Assembly (NCBI GenBank): GCA_024305405.1
Contig: JAKNDB010000086.1
Location: 1,239,001 to 1,303,000 of the forward strand
Direction: 5' to 3'
Source of the DNA: Dirofilaria immitis
Taxonomy: Eukaryota > Nematoda > Chromadorea > Rhabditida > Onchocercidae
Length of the DNA: 64,000 nucleotides
The position numbers and the translations under genes were made by a program. A model generated the notes under the pieces. It had not been told where the DNA came from. It worked only from the letters and a program-made list of their open reading frames with translations, and did no database searches. This document shows, one piece after another, positions 17,425 through 30,121 of this stretch (positions are counted from its first letter, which is position 1; each line of letters starts with the position of its first letter).

Positions 17425-18994
17425 CTGAAAGCCAGAAAGTTTTGTTGAAGCAACAACGGAATTCTAATATTTCTTTTCTGCTTCGATATTTTGTTTCATA
17501 GAAAAGCGGAAGGACTGAAATAACAAAACAGCTGTCATTACGAGCCTCTCTGCAAGAAATGATGTTTGGGGTAATTGTGTCGTATAACTACTTTTACGAC
17601 TTCATGTCTAACTCATATGGCAGAATTACAAAAACGCTCAAATTGCATTATTACAGAAGGATGACTATTGATTTTATGCGATTTGTCAATTAGAGTTTAC
17701 ATGAGTAGATCAGCATGGAAATTCTCTCTTGATTTTGTTGTCACTGAAGATTCCACCGTCTAACAATAACAGAACTAATATATAGATGCCATTTATATAA
17801 TAATGACATTTAATCATTGAAAACTTCATAGTAATAAATTAGTCCCCATTTATTTTTGCATTTAATTGTCTTTTATAGATACTAATGATTTATGAAGTGT
17901 TCATTGCTTAAAATTGTTTTCCATCAGTGTCACATAACAAAGTCCGGATTTTTGTTCAGTTTTGTCTATAGAGATGCGAACAACGACACAAGGAAAAGAA
18001 GTTATCGAAATCATTCATTCACCAATTCATATTTTATTTTTAAAGTAAATATATTCCAGTATAATTGAGTGTTTTTGCCGATAAAGAAATCTTACCTGAA
18101 AGATAGCGTCACGTGTGTTAACTGTTGCAATTAGCTCCACGTTTACTGCACTTTCCCAGCTAATATGAATAATATGCGATAACAGTAACTACTGCAGTGA
18201 ATCAGCCGATTTTCAATCTCTTTATATTTACACTAAAGCAAGAGCCAACAATATATATGGTCCTTGTCAACAGATTCAGCTACTATCACTCTGTCGATAA
18301 CTGATTTGTTCAAGAGCATCATGGCCTATAGACCGGGATGGGGCCGCGTTTGTCTATCTTGCGAAGGAAAAAGGCGAATGAGTGAGTCTATAGGTGCAGG
18401 ATCTGGAGGTGGAGGGTTTCGGGTTGTCGTTAGTTCTTTGATGCTGATTTCGGACTTGTTGTGCAGGGATGAAAAGATATTATGTTTGGGTATCCTATTA
18501 TTAGGGTGAGCTGAAGTATGTCTGGATGTGCTGCTACGATATTGATATTATGCTAAGATGTTATGATAATTCGGCATTATGCTTGTTTTAATACTCTATC
18601 TGGATGTCTAGTCAAAATATTCATGTGTATTTAATCGATTCCTCTGGACTATTAAATTATTTCACTTAACACTATATTTATTTTCTGGACACTGTTGAAT
18701 TAATCATATTTTTAAGTTTTCGAAAGGGTCATTGTGTGTTTCGTAATAAATAAATAACTACTATTCAATTAAAAGTTCAAAAAGAAATAATTAATGTATA
18801 CATCACTAGCAGCACTAATCTTGAATAATATTTTTTAAATAAATTACTGGATTAATTTTGGGAAATGAATATGGAATGTTTGCAAGAAACGACACCTTGG
18901 AAGAACTTTTTATAAATGTTTACAAATAATCTATTCAGAAAAGTGACCTCATATATACAATTATATACAGTCATATCTTACCATATTTATTACG
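17425..18994. other. Intergenic region between mannosidase 5' end and CTDSPL2-like 3' end
   Basis: Apart from the possible untranslated exon at 18096-18159, I see no gene. A comparatively GC-rich patch at 18320-18470 has an open frame on the plus strand (GSGGGGF motif) without a usable ATG and without recognisable similarity. It is a candidate promoter region for the mannosidase gene. Confidence 0.45.
18096..18159 (-). other. Possible 5' untranslated exon of the mannosidase gene
   Basis: A 64-base segment is bounded on the minus strand by a TATTAG acceptor and a GTAAGATT donor. The next acceptor, CTTTCAG at 17425, opens the exon that carries the mannosidase ATG. This is splice-signal inference only; the segment has no recognisable protein. 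Confidence 0.3.
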
Positions 18995-21905
18995 CTATAT
19001 CACAGTATGGGAGGGAGGCAGTAAGTCACGTATTCGGTACCTTGCTCGCAGTATATGGCGCACATCGTTTTTCTAAAAAAACTTTAATTTCTTACACCAG
19101 ATATGAAGAATTTCAACAATCCTCCATGCTTGCAAACATATTTTCTCAATCAATAAAATGAAGTGAATTGAAAATGTACTTATTTTCCATTCAGAATATG
19201 TCTAAATTTGCTACCTGATTAGTGATTTGTTCCAGAAACGGTATTAGTTTTAATAGTTCCTGGTCGTCTTGTTGGAAAAACCAACTTTCGATAGGTATAC
19301 CGTTATCAAGCTGATATGCAAACGACTGCAAAGAATTGTCGATAATTATTGTTTTCGATAGGTCCCTACCCAGAATGGTCAAATCTTTGATATAGTTTCC
19401 GTATACGAATACACAGTGCTCTCGAAAGAGTCGATGGCGTATTAATCGCTTTCCGGGATCGAGCAGATCCTGTAAAAATATTAGCAATTTTTTTATAAAC
19501 TTAGGGAAGGAATGAGCCTTACAATTTAAAATATTCTTTACTTGTATGTTTTTTCTTCTAATGAGTAATTACTTTGCATTATCGATTAAATATAATTGGA
19601 TAATAAGAGAAATTCTTTCATCCCTACAGTCTTGTTTGCAGCCAATCATTGTGTGTTTATTACGTATGAAAACACCAATATGACCTTAACAATATTTGAA
19701 CTTTCCTGTTTCTCTTTCTTTTTGATAATATTAAATTTCTTCACAAAGCATTGTGTTTTTCGGTTGCAATATTAGTGCATAAAATTTTAGTAGGCTTCAA
19801 AATTCTTTTGAATTCGAAAAAGAACTCAGAACTATATTGTTTTAGTAGCTCACCAAAAGTTTATCAGCATAAACACGTTTACTTGCTGTGAATAAGATGA
19901 TTTCAAAAGAGCGTGACAATCGTTCCAAAAATTCTTGCAGATGTGGCTGCACACGGACATAAACCTTCAATATTGCATATAACAATCCAAGGTTTTGAAA
20001 TGTACTAATTTCTCAAATTTAGATATAACACTTTTTAAAGATTGAGGTGGAACATTTGTATTTTAACAAAAGAATTTAATGCCAATATATGTTATTATCG
20101 GTAATAATTAATTTCCATTACTTTTTTCGCTGCATTTATTTCCAGATGTTGCTTTATTTACTGTAGTTAACACGCGTAGTGTAACGATTTTTTTAAACTC
20201 TAATGCGCGCCTATTAATGATAAATAAAAAAATTAGAGTAATAGGATGTAGTAGCTCTTTCCGTGGATAATGTCAACAGTGATTATGGTTTCATTATTCG
20301 AAAGCTGCGGGAATGATCGTATAATCATAATCTCTATGGCGATATGTTTCTAAGTGTTGAATCCGATTGTATTATCCAATAATGATTTAGTTCGTTGACA
20401 GTTTACATTTACAAAGGTTTCAAAAAGTTTTGATATTTACTTCATTTACATTTACGTTCTTGGTACCGCGCAACTCTCAAACAACTCCAGACATTCATGT
20501 ATTTCTTTATATCAATAAAGTTTTCTCTTTCAGTATTTTTATGTGTATTTTAATGTGATTCCCGAGTCTTCTATGCTTTTTAATGAATTATATATTTGAA
20601 TGTAGTTATAATTAAATTTTTATTTGAAAAGGAAAAAAGACAACAAAAATTGGTATAAAGAATTTTGCCTCTCAAGATGTTTAGATCTGTATAGCTAATC
20701 TAATAGGAATGATAAAAATGCTTCTTACTTACTTGATAGGTATTTTCCTGAAAATGTACCGGAAATGTTAAAGCAGCATCGGATAACTCGGTCAAACTGC
20801 AGTGCACCAATGTCTCATCCTGCAATACGTTACTTTTCTACAATTTAAGTATTGTCTACCCGCTACTTATAGGTTTGTTGCTGTTGTTTCTTCGAGGAAC
20901 TGTGTGCTAGGAAATCATGATATTAAAAATAACGTTTTGGAGATGTAAATTTATCAAATTTTGAATTCTATATTACAAAGTGACACAACGATTTACTGAA
21001 CAATAAAATTTACAGGAACTGACCAAATCAAGCACTAGAGAAAATTCTGGCGTTGAGCGTGTCCGAAGTGGCAACGCTGGACATCGGTAACGCATTTCAT
21101 CACTAAGCGGCGGTAGGTGTCGTAACAAAAATATTCTGGAATGTAATACTTTTATTATTAAGATGAATCGTTGTAGAAAAAGACTTTTTCCATAAAATTT
21201 ATCCGTAAGTGAGAATTTTAAACTGGCTTAATATCAAAACCAAAAGAAATATAGCTTCCGTTAACTGGATTTTAACTTCTACATTTTGTCCTTCCTCCCG
21301 GACGACTAGAATTACTGCAAATCAAAAATATAAGGGCCTTAAAAATAGTGATGCAAAGTTTCTCCCAAAGGCACTTTAATATGATTCATTCCATTTGCTG
21401 TGTATTAAGAAATTTTTCGAAGAATTTAATTTACATTTATATGTGAAGTATTATGAAATAAATGACCATAGATAACAATAAATGATTGCATTTTGGTGCA
21501 TCATCAGCTAAACGTGGAATAGAGTGATAGTCGAGAATGAAGAATGAGCAGAAAAGTAAACAAAAGGATCAAATTAGTTTCAGTAAATAAGATGTAAGAT
21601 GAGTAGTCAGCTATAAGTCCTTCACTTCTGTGTTTTTCACTTTAACGAAATTAATCAGTAAATAGCTGGACGATAATGAGAATGATAAAATTAAAAACTC
21701 ACGAATCGGCATCAATAACTGGATATACATGTTGAAATGCCTCAGTTTCCGGAGTGTTGCAAATAATTGTTGTATCACTTACGTCATCCTGCTGTTGCTG
21801 TCCGTTCCTAATGATGGTGGAATATTCTCGATGCAGCTCGTTCGAGGAAGAACTTTTCCTCTTCCGTCCTTCTTTCAAATTTAGCAAAGCTCCTATGTTA
21901 GCTAT
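18995..21905 (-). CDS. CTD small phosphatase-like protein 2 (CTDSPL2-type), 5' end unresolved
   Basis: Exons seen: 21905-21703, 21135-21024, 20819-20733, 19964-19854, 19469-19215, 19072-18995. The protein is an FCP1/SCP-type haloacid-dehalogenase phosphatase that acts on phosphoserine/threonine. The catalytic DxDxT is LVLDLDETLVH, made by joining two exons. Further family blocks are [74 protein letters not shown] and [10 protein letters not shown]. The C-terminus is [17 protein letters not shown]. Both the motifs and the short tail fit CTDSPL2 better than SCP1-3 or Dullard. The exon at 21905 encodes a Ser-rich, probably disordered stretch with four glutamines and starts in phase with an upstream exon I could not place. 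No frame breaks are visible here. Confidence 0.88.
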
Positions 21906-22916
21906 CTGAAACCATTGTATTATAGTAAATTACATAATAGATAATGACAATGACGACCGCATATCATGTATTCTCCACATATTTCCGCATAAATTTATAG
22001 GGAGGAAAGATAACAAATTAGGAATGAAAAACAGAAAGAACCAGAGAGGTCTCGAGCAAGCAAGTTCGAAAGAGGTATATTAGAGAATGGCTGCTGCAGC
22101 AGTCAGTCAGCTGGCTCCCGCAATCGCCAGGAAGGCAGCAACAGCAGCAGCAGTCACTCATCAATCGATTGATATAAATGCATACCATGCTATATTGTTT
22201 CCTCTGCTACTCGTCCAATGTTGGCGATCGATCCGTCATTGATCGACCGATCAATCGATGGACCCATGGAGCATGATTGACTGCACACTAATGGCAGCCA
22301 TCATAGCTGCACTGCATATCATCTCTTTCATGTTTACTGCATGTATGAATTTTCCTACTTGCAGTCTGCTTACTTGCCTATATGTTTGGCAACTGGCAGT
22401 ATCGCTCTGGCGGATATTCTTTATCATACCTTTTGTCGTGTCCCCATTCTATCGTGTCCTCATTCTATCGTGTCATTCCTCAGTTGATATGCTCTTTTGC
22501 TGCCTATTCAATATACTGCTGTTTTAGGACGAAGTTGATAAGGCTGAATGCATGCTTATATCTCTGGATAATTTATTGATAATTGCTGGGGATATCATTC
22601 ATTTCCAAGCCTTATCGAACAATATTAGCATCGAAAAATCACCATTAAAATATCCGAAAATTGGCATACTTATGTGCTGTGGCCATTTTTGTGCTCTGCA
22701 TATACTCGTGAAAATGCAATATTGTACAAGTTAGGAGATCTTGATGTGTTCCTTTGTCCAAGTTTAGTTTTTATCGATGTACTTCGAAATGGCTTAATTT
22801 GGGTCGCAAAATGAATTTTCTTTATGAGTCGTAGCGTTGTAAAAGTCTAGCGAATGTATATCATTTGATTGATTATCTATGTCTTATACTTTTTTTGGCT
22901 TATGAATTATTTAAAG
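21906..22916. promoter_or_regulatory. Divergent region between CTDSPL2-like gene and CDC6, with CAG-rich tract and ATCGAT palindromes
   Basis: About 1 kb between two diverging genes. At 22087-22152 there are CAG/GCA-type triplets. At 22160-22173 lies a perfect 14-base palindrome, ATCAATCGATTGAT, and 22225-22260 has several more GATCGAT and ATCGAT copies. The area is richer in GC than its surroundings. It is a plausible promoter or 5' UTR for the minus-strand gene, whose first exon I could not place. Confidence 0.4.
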
Positions 22917-25900
22917 ATGGCGAAAAGAAGAAAAAGATCTGAATATCCATTCGAACAATTACCAAGTAATAGTAAACGTTTCAAGAATGAATTAATACTA
23001 CATCACGATGATGAGAATTCAATTCCTGAGAATAGTAAGCCTTATGTTCCTATGATTTTCATTATTCTATAAATCTTCATGCGTCTAGAAATGATGCCAG
23101 TGATTCTCATGTTAAATTTTTTGATTTAATTTTAAAACTATTTCAGAGATTTTATACGGTCGAGAGAAGGAGGTGGCTTTGCTACAGAAGCTTCTCCATA
23201 AAGGCATAGTTAGTCAATCTCCTGCATCAATTTTTGTATCTGGACCACCAGGCACCGGTAAAACCTTGGCTATCAAAACAGTCTTGCGAAATATGTTGTT
23301 ACAAAACAAGTAAATTATAGCATAGTTTTAGTTGTTTGAAAATTTTTCCGATTAGGTGATGTACCTGGTTTTGCTTTCACCCGGTTTTCAGTTGCATTGA
23401 TTGCTGTACAGAATTTTTGTTGTATACAGAGAAGTTACACAAATTTAAGTGCTAATTTATATTCTGTTCGTACTTATATTGTGATATTAATTACAGAATT
23501 AGTAACTGATGTTTTTCCTGTCTTGAAATTGAAAAAAATTTTTGTTTGTTTACTTTACGATGATAGTTGAATTTGATCGTTAGTTGGAAATGAATACATT
23601 TCAATGCAATCCTTTGTCCCGATCGTAAATGTTTTCAGTATTCATTCTATATATATTAACTGTGCTTCGGAAAATACTGAACGGGATATACTAGCTGTAA
23701 TATTAAACACTTATAATAAATGCAGCAAGAGGCTTTGTGGAAAAAAATTAATTATGGAATTTCACAAAATGCTTATGAAAATGAACGAGCATATGTAAGT
23801 ATTTTTTGATTTTCTTGTGCATTTTATATTTCTTTTGAGAAATGAATAATCCTTCTACTATGAAGCTATTTTAATACTCGTAATTAAAATCACTATTTCC
23901 GATCTTTACTCATTTTGGATGCTGTTATCAGTACTTATAATTAATTTTTAGTATTTTGGTGCTCGATGAAATAGATTATGTAAGATCAAAAGATCGTGAT
24001 TCTCTTTGTTCGATGTTTCAATGGCCCTTCCTTTACAGCAGTGTTTCACTTATCGGTAAGTGATATACAAAGAGAGCTGCTCATTCTATTTTCTCATTTA
24101 TTTAAAATTGTAGTGTTTGCACTTCGAAAAACATCTTTAATCTAAAGACTCACTTTCTGTTGGTAAATTCGTTTAGTAGATAATTTTGAAAAGTAATGAA
24201 ACCAAAAGAAAAAACTTCAGAACATTACTTTGTTCTGATCACCGGACGGCATGTTTTTACTATGTTTGTAAATTCATTAACAATATTTTAATTCTAGCTG
24301 ATTGTAAATTTGGAATAAAAATTGTAGGTATTTCTAACACATTAGATGTAATGGAATTGCTAAAGCATAAATTGAAGTCTATACCAGAACTGATAATTTT
24401 GCTCCGTACAGTGAAGTTCAGTTACATCGTATACTGTCAAAAAAATTGGTAAGCACTGATAATAAATATAACGCTATTTTCACTCTATCAACTGCCTTGT
24501 ATAGATGATATCTTTCCCAAGTTACTTAATTCATTACCCACATTTTCTATCGAAAATTACTTCGAATACATTTCGGATCAGAGATTCTAGTGACAGCAGA
24601 AAGACACTAAATTCTTTGATATCAATGGATATGCTTATATTTTTAATGCCAAGTTTGAAAAAAATTATGAAGTGTCGCCATTTTAGAATTTTTATTTTTT
24701 ATTTTTTGCTCTGAAAGTCGTTCAATTCTTAGAAAATTAACGATGGAAGTGCCATCGAACTTTGTGCCCGAAAAGTAGCTGCGATAACAGGAGATGCAAG
24801 AAAAGCAGTGCAGGTTATGCGACGGTAGGTTTTTTTCAATAAATTTTTTAAAGAGTATTAGCGATTTTGTTATTGTTCATTTGTGTTGATCTTTTTATAA
24901 TAATATAATAACTTTTTTTGCGTTTGTGTAATAACTATTTTCTTTGCAATTTTAGTTCTCTGTCAATAAATTTATCAGATGAAAATACTTTTCGAAATGT
25001 GTTTGGAACTTTAACAAGGGTTTATGAGTTCTCCGATGCTGCAGGCGAAAATACCGCTGCAGCAAAAGATTCTTTGGCAGTGATGCTTCGTCTTGCTGGT
25101 GATAATCCTTCTATCACAGTTGAGAAAGGTTCGTACAATTTTCTATTTTGTTTTTGTATAATTTATTTTTTCATATTTGCGCAGTTGACAGTGAATTTGA
25201 TGGAACGTTAAGTGTGAATGGATAGTTACATTTGTATAAACTTCTCAGACGTTATTTTAAATTCTTGAAGTAGTAAATTAATTAGTATAGCTCTATTAAG
25301 ACAATCGTAAGATCATCATCCTTGTACAATAATTTTTTTTCGGTATGATTAAAATATGCGCATCGAAAGCTGATCATTCCTGATAATTTTAGGCAAAAAA
25401 AATAAAAGTAAAATTTTTACGAAAGACTACCATGTTATTTCAGTTCAAGAGATAGTATGAGATTCATATTTCTTTATACCATTGACCATAAACGATCTCC
25501 ATTTTAAAAAATAAAACACTGTAACTCATCACTGTTTTTTCTTTCGTAATTGTAACAACGTAGTTAAATCACATTAATATGTAAAATCTACAAGACCTAA
25601 TTTCACTATAATTGAATAGATATTGTCAGGAGTGTTATTATTCATAATCTTATATCAAATCATTGTTTTCAAAACCTACTGATTCTTTTTTCTTGAAGGT
25701 TTTTCCTATTTTAAAGGTTGCCTGTTGTCGACTTACAAGAAACTATGTGAATATCTATCACTACCAGCACTAGAAATGGATGAAATGCACGAAGCATTAT
25801 CACTGCTTGAATCACAATCGATTTTGAAATTGAAATCTTCTTCATATCAGTTGCTCGTTGACAAAGCAGCAGCCGGAAAATTAATTGCTGATTCATCATT

Positions 25901-25955
25901 GGTTTCACAAATTAATACACTTCGTTTAGATGAAAAGTTTAATAGTACTGACTAA
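22917..25955 (+). CDS. CDC6: Cell division control protein 6 (replication licensing AAA+ ATPase)
   Basis: Exons: 22917-23034, 23147-23309, 23639-23794, 23952-24055, 24328-24448, 24733-24824, 24956-25128, probably 25185-25211, and 25717-25955. CDC6 works with ORC and Cdt1 to load the MCM helicase at origins. Residues 1-40 start MAKRRKRSEYPFEQL, basic, as is usual for nuclear licensing factors. Then come YGREKEVALLQKLL, Walker A GPPGTGKT, Walker B ILVLDEIDY, sensor 1 around SLIGISNTLDV, and sensor 2 GDARKAVQVMRR. The C-terminal exon (LLSTYKKLCEYL onward) fits the winged-helix end. One T is missing in T4 at 24397-24400, after which the frame reads FAPYSEVQLHRILSKKL. The linker between the AAA+ and winged-helix parts is shorter than in other CDC6 proteins; a further small exon in 25212-25716 may be unseen. 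ORC1 is less likely because no BAH domain is present. Confidence 0.9.
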
Positions 25956-26429
25956 TCTCTTTAGGGAAAATTTTTGACCTCTTTTTCATGTTATTTCATG
26001 TTATTAAAGTAATCATAGGTTTATGAATTACAGATTTGATATTTTGTGATTTGTCGACATTGTATATTGTGCTGCTATTTAAAATCTTGAGTCAACGAAT
26101 TTTCCTGAACATATGGCTCATTATTTTTTCTCAAGTCTTTTTATCCTTTCAATTTTCGTTACTGTATTTTCTCTGTTGCATTTCCATGCTGTCCTAAATG
26201 TTCAAATTGATTTTATGAATAAATTGATTTGAATGTGTCGACTCTGAGTGAGATACGATTGGCCCATGAGATATGATTGGTCCTATACATTATTTATGTC
26301 TTTTTATTAAAGTTGACATTCAAGAGATTTCCAGTATCACTTATCCTTGATCGTCCTTTCTTTCAAGATTGTTTAGAAGAATAGTAAATGATGTGCATCA
26401 CTCTAGGCATGGATTACACAACTTTCAGG

Positions 26430-27526
26430 ATGCGACCACTGTCAGATGAAGAAGCAGAAATCGTTTTTAAAAAGTTAGCGCACTATATTGGCAACCATGT
26501 GAGATCACTGGTTGAACGAGAAGACGCAACCTATTGTTTCAGACTACACAAGGTGATGTTTTAAATTGGCGAAATAAAATTCTTAGCTAAGAAATAATAT
26601 ATAAAAATTTTGAAGGATCGAGTATACTATTGCACTCAAACGTTAATGCGGAAGGCAGCCTGTATATCACGAGAGCCATTGCTCAGTTTTGGTACATGTC
26701 TTGGCAAGTTTACAAAGACAAAGAAGTTCCGAATGCATATTACTGCGCTTGATTACATAGCACCTTATGCCAAAGTATATTTTTGAAAACTAAATTGAAG
26801 ATCAAACAAATGATAACAGAAACAACAGAGCTGATATGCGTGAAACAACAATTTGATTATCTTTCAAAGCTCGATGAATCTTAGAGTGATTTAGGATTTT
26901 TTCCTTTACTTATTGGGATAAAATTGGAATAAAATATTTAAGAGATTTTTGCATTTCCTTCGAATTTCAGTGTAAAATTTGGGTGAAACCGAATGCGGAA
27001 CAACAGTTCTTGTATGGCAATAATGTACTGAAATCGGGAATGAATCGAATGACAGAAGGTGTTGGGTCGCATCAAGGAGTTATTGTATATAATATGAACG
27101 ATTTGCCACTCGGATTTGGAGTTACAGCAAAGGTATTATGAATTTTTTCAAATTTCTTTCTTTGGATCAAAGCTTGTAATGTCATTTGTTAAATTTATTA
27201 AGTGTGCGATCATTTGTGGTAAACAATTTGAAGTCGCAATGAGCACTTTTGCAATTCCAAATACACTTCTTAATGTTCTCTCTGATTTGTTCCTCAACCT
27301 ATAATTTTTAAAAATTGAAATCTTAGACCTCAGCTTCACTCATGTGTCGAGCTTGGAGAAAAACAAAATTGATTCGATCGCGAAGTAATTCCATTTGGTA
27401 GTTCTGTTTGAAAAGATGTTAATTTAGGGTACTACGGAATGTCGACGTGCTGATCTAACATCTATTGTTGCATTACACCAGGCCGATCTCGGAGAATATA
27501 TTCGTAATGAAGCTGTGTTAACTTAA
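26430..27526 (+). CDS. NIP7: 60S ribosome subunit biogenesis protein NIP7 homolog
   Basis: Four exons: 26430-26552, 26616-26774, 26971-27132, 27428-27526. NIP7 is a nucleolar factor needed for pre-rRNA processing and 60S assembly. The protein starts [16 protein letters not shown] and ends [11 protein letters not shown], about 180 residues like its orthologs. The C-terminal half is the RNA-binding PUA domain, with [16 protein letters not shown] and [19 protein letters not shown]. The frame is intact in all four exons. I chose the ATG at 26430 because orthologs begin MRPL and a TTTCAG acceptor sits one base before it. An in-frame ATG at 26409 exists. It begins 474 bases after the CDC6 stop on the same strand, so a trans-spliced operon is possible. 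Confidence 0.96.
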
Positions 27527-27698
27527 TGCATTTTTATTATAATAATGCTTTCGTTTTTTACTTTGAAAACCTATAAATTCGGAAGAGATAGAGCACTGAA
27601 AAAATTTTTACTATAAAATTGTGAAAATACGAAATCCAAACAAACGGAAAAAGTACAAATGTGGCAAAAATATTTTGAAAATTCGATTTTTTCGAAAA

Positions 27699-30121
27699 TT
27701 AAACCCCAGAATAGAATTTCGCCATATTTGCGCTAGCAGTTTTGGTTATACTCAGAAATTGTTCGGATAGAGCTTCTGCTCGTTGTTCCTTAGGAAGTGA
27801 AGCATAAAATAATCTGAGCGCTGCAAAGGATGGAAACCGATCAACAATGATTGATGCTTTCTGGACGCTGATCTGTGGACATACGACGAGCTGTCGCAAG
27901 AAGACATCTTTGACGTTACGACAGTTGGTTTTTTCGACCTTTTTGAAAATTCTCAAAACTCATTCCTATAAACTGAAAACAGAAGAAAAATAGCTTTCTC
28001 GAGGAAATAAACTAAAGAAAAAGTTTTGTTGGTCTTCTTTCATTTATGAAGACTAAGCAGCTAACGATACTCGATGGTAGAGCTAACCTCTTGATTAACT
28101 GCTTTTTTATTAATCGTTCCGCAATTTGAGATAAAATAAGTGACGTATGTTCTATATCATTGGTTCGATAGACTAAAAATCTGCAATTTACCGCAAATTA
28201 TACATTGGAGAGTGAAATCGAGTCATTTAAAATGATAAATTACCGATTTTCTATATGAGTAGTAACGAGCGCCTGTTCAAGAACAGGCTCGGAAATCATA
28301 GATCCTTCAAAAATGTAAATTATATTTGGAATACCAGTTGATATTAAACGTCGTTTCTGCTCCTCATATCTGAAACTACAAAAATTTAACGATAATAAGC
28401 GAATGCTCGGTATCCTTATTTTCAGAAAACGAAAAACTCATAACCTTCTTTGCATTATACTAGACCATAAATCGTCAAATGTCTTACGTTCGACAATGCT
28501 ATCAAGCACCACCTCCGCACCATTACACATACGCATTATCCACAAATAATCGCCAATAGATAACGAACGCATCTCGTAAAAATCCCCTACAAATAAGTGA
28601 CTTTTTTCTTTTAAAAAAAAAGTTATTCAATGAAATATTTTTCGAGAACCTTAGATTGGAATTCATTCACTAAATACTTGACGATAAATGTATTAACTAC
28701 ATGTTTTATCTGAATGAGGAATATAAGCTAAAGAGAGGGATTAGTAATAATTATATATTCAGAACTAATAGTTTTAATAAGAATGATTTAATTTCTAGGA
28801 ATGCTGGGAATTCATTTATTGCTTAACAGCAAATTCTGAAATGACGACTAGTCTTTAACTGCAGCTTATAACTGACCTTTTTCTGGAACAAACTGCACAT
28901 CTGCTGGAACTTCCTCGTATTGGCACTTTCTCGATTGTCAATAATTAGTATTATCTAAAAAAAAAACTATAGTCAATAAACACCACGCGATATCTAATTA
29001 ACTTTACAGTGTACAGATATCATTATATTAATAAATCCAAAAATCATACTTGAGAAGTACTAAATACAGAAGGATGATAGATGAGATTAACGTCAAATTC
29101 TTGTAATGGAGCGGAAGCTTGTTTCACTCCATCATCATCGGCAACAGAATTTATCAGTGCAGTGTCGTCAAATGCGTAGTTTATCATCACATTAACATTT
29201 AATGAATTAGATCTTTGAATGACTTCTCCGCAGTGCGGTTCATTTTCAGTTATTGATGAACTACAAGTACTTTCGTTTTCTAGCGCTACTTTTTTCGACA
29301 GCTGTAACGGTTGTACTGTTCTCATGCGACGTTTTCCTATAGAGTTATAATAAGGTTTCAAATTTTCAACATCTGCACGCTGAGCAAAGTACTTAACATT
29401 CCTTGACTTGATGAAATCAATACTATCCGAAGGCAATTCTTCCATAGTTCGATTCAGTTCAGATTTTTGCTGCAAAGAATTTGAATGGTTGAGGAATTGT
29501 AAGAATTCTCCTTTTTCATCCCATCGATCTGTCTTAAACTTGGTACAGTCAAATTTCGTGAGCAAAATACATTCCATGCTTCTTCAAGCCTTCGAGCTAT
29601 TTGATCACCAATACCTGGAAGTCGAATATTAAAATAATCAATTTTAAATTTTATAAATGAAAATTTGCTGCAATACCTGAAAACGAGAGAGTATGAGAGA
29701 AGCACTCGCTTTATGCTTTAACACGTCAATGAATATTAAAGGACTGATCAATTTTTAATAATTTTTCTCAACTTTTAAAATAGCCTTTTCACAATTCATG
29801 ATTGTTCGTCGTCAGAATCGTGTTTTACTGTTATAACTATTACGTGTCTATACGACTGGCCCTTTAATGTTTAGTTTTTCTAATAGATCCTGTAAATAAA
29901 AGGGCATGGCTTCGCAAAGATCGAAAGAAAAATGGACCACCTCGAATATTCTTAAGATCTGCAAATGTAGCAATATCTAAAGGATATGCTCTCAAATTGA
30001 TCAATGCTCGACATAAAACAGAACGAAAATTCCGATCATCAACACTATCTTTCCAATCCAATAATATTTTTATATAAAATCTGTTTCGTGGGAAGGTACG
30101 ACGTATTTTAATCCGATTCAT
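27699..30121 (-). CDS. MUS81: Crossover junction endonuclease MUS81
   Basis: Exons: 30121-29941, 29614-29050, 28954-28877, 28586-28445, 28369-28244, 28180-28088, 27965-27699. MUS81, with an EME1-type partner, cuts branched DNA during recombination and fork repair. The N-terminal helix-hairpin region gives ILLDWKDSVDDRNF, LINLRAYPLD and GIGDQIARRLEEAW. A long less conserved linker follows. The ERCC4-type nuclease shows LSIGDYLWI and IVERKTFDDLWSSI, which is the ERKxxxD active site. The end carries a helix-hairpin-helix (LRQLVVCPQISVQKASIIV). Three one-base losses break the frame (27955-27958, 28920-28921, 29551-29556); restoring each also restores the intron phase. The start at 30121 is the first Met before the conserved part and may not be the true start. 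NIP7 converges on it with 172 bases between. Confidence 0.9.
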
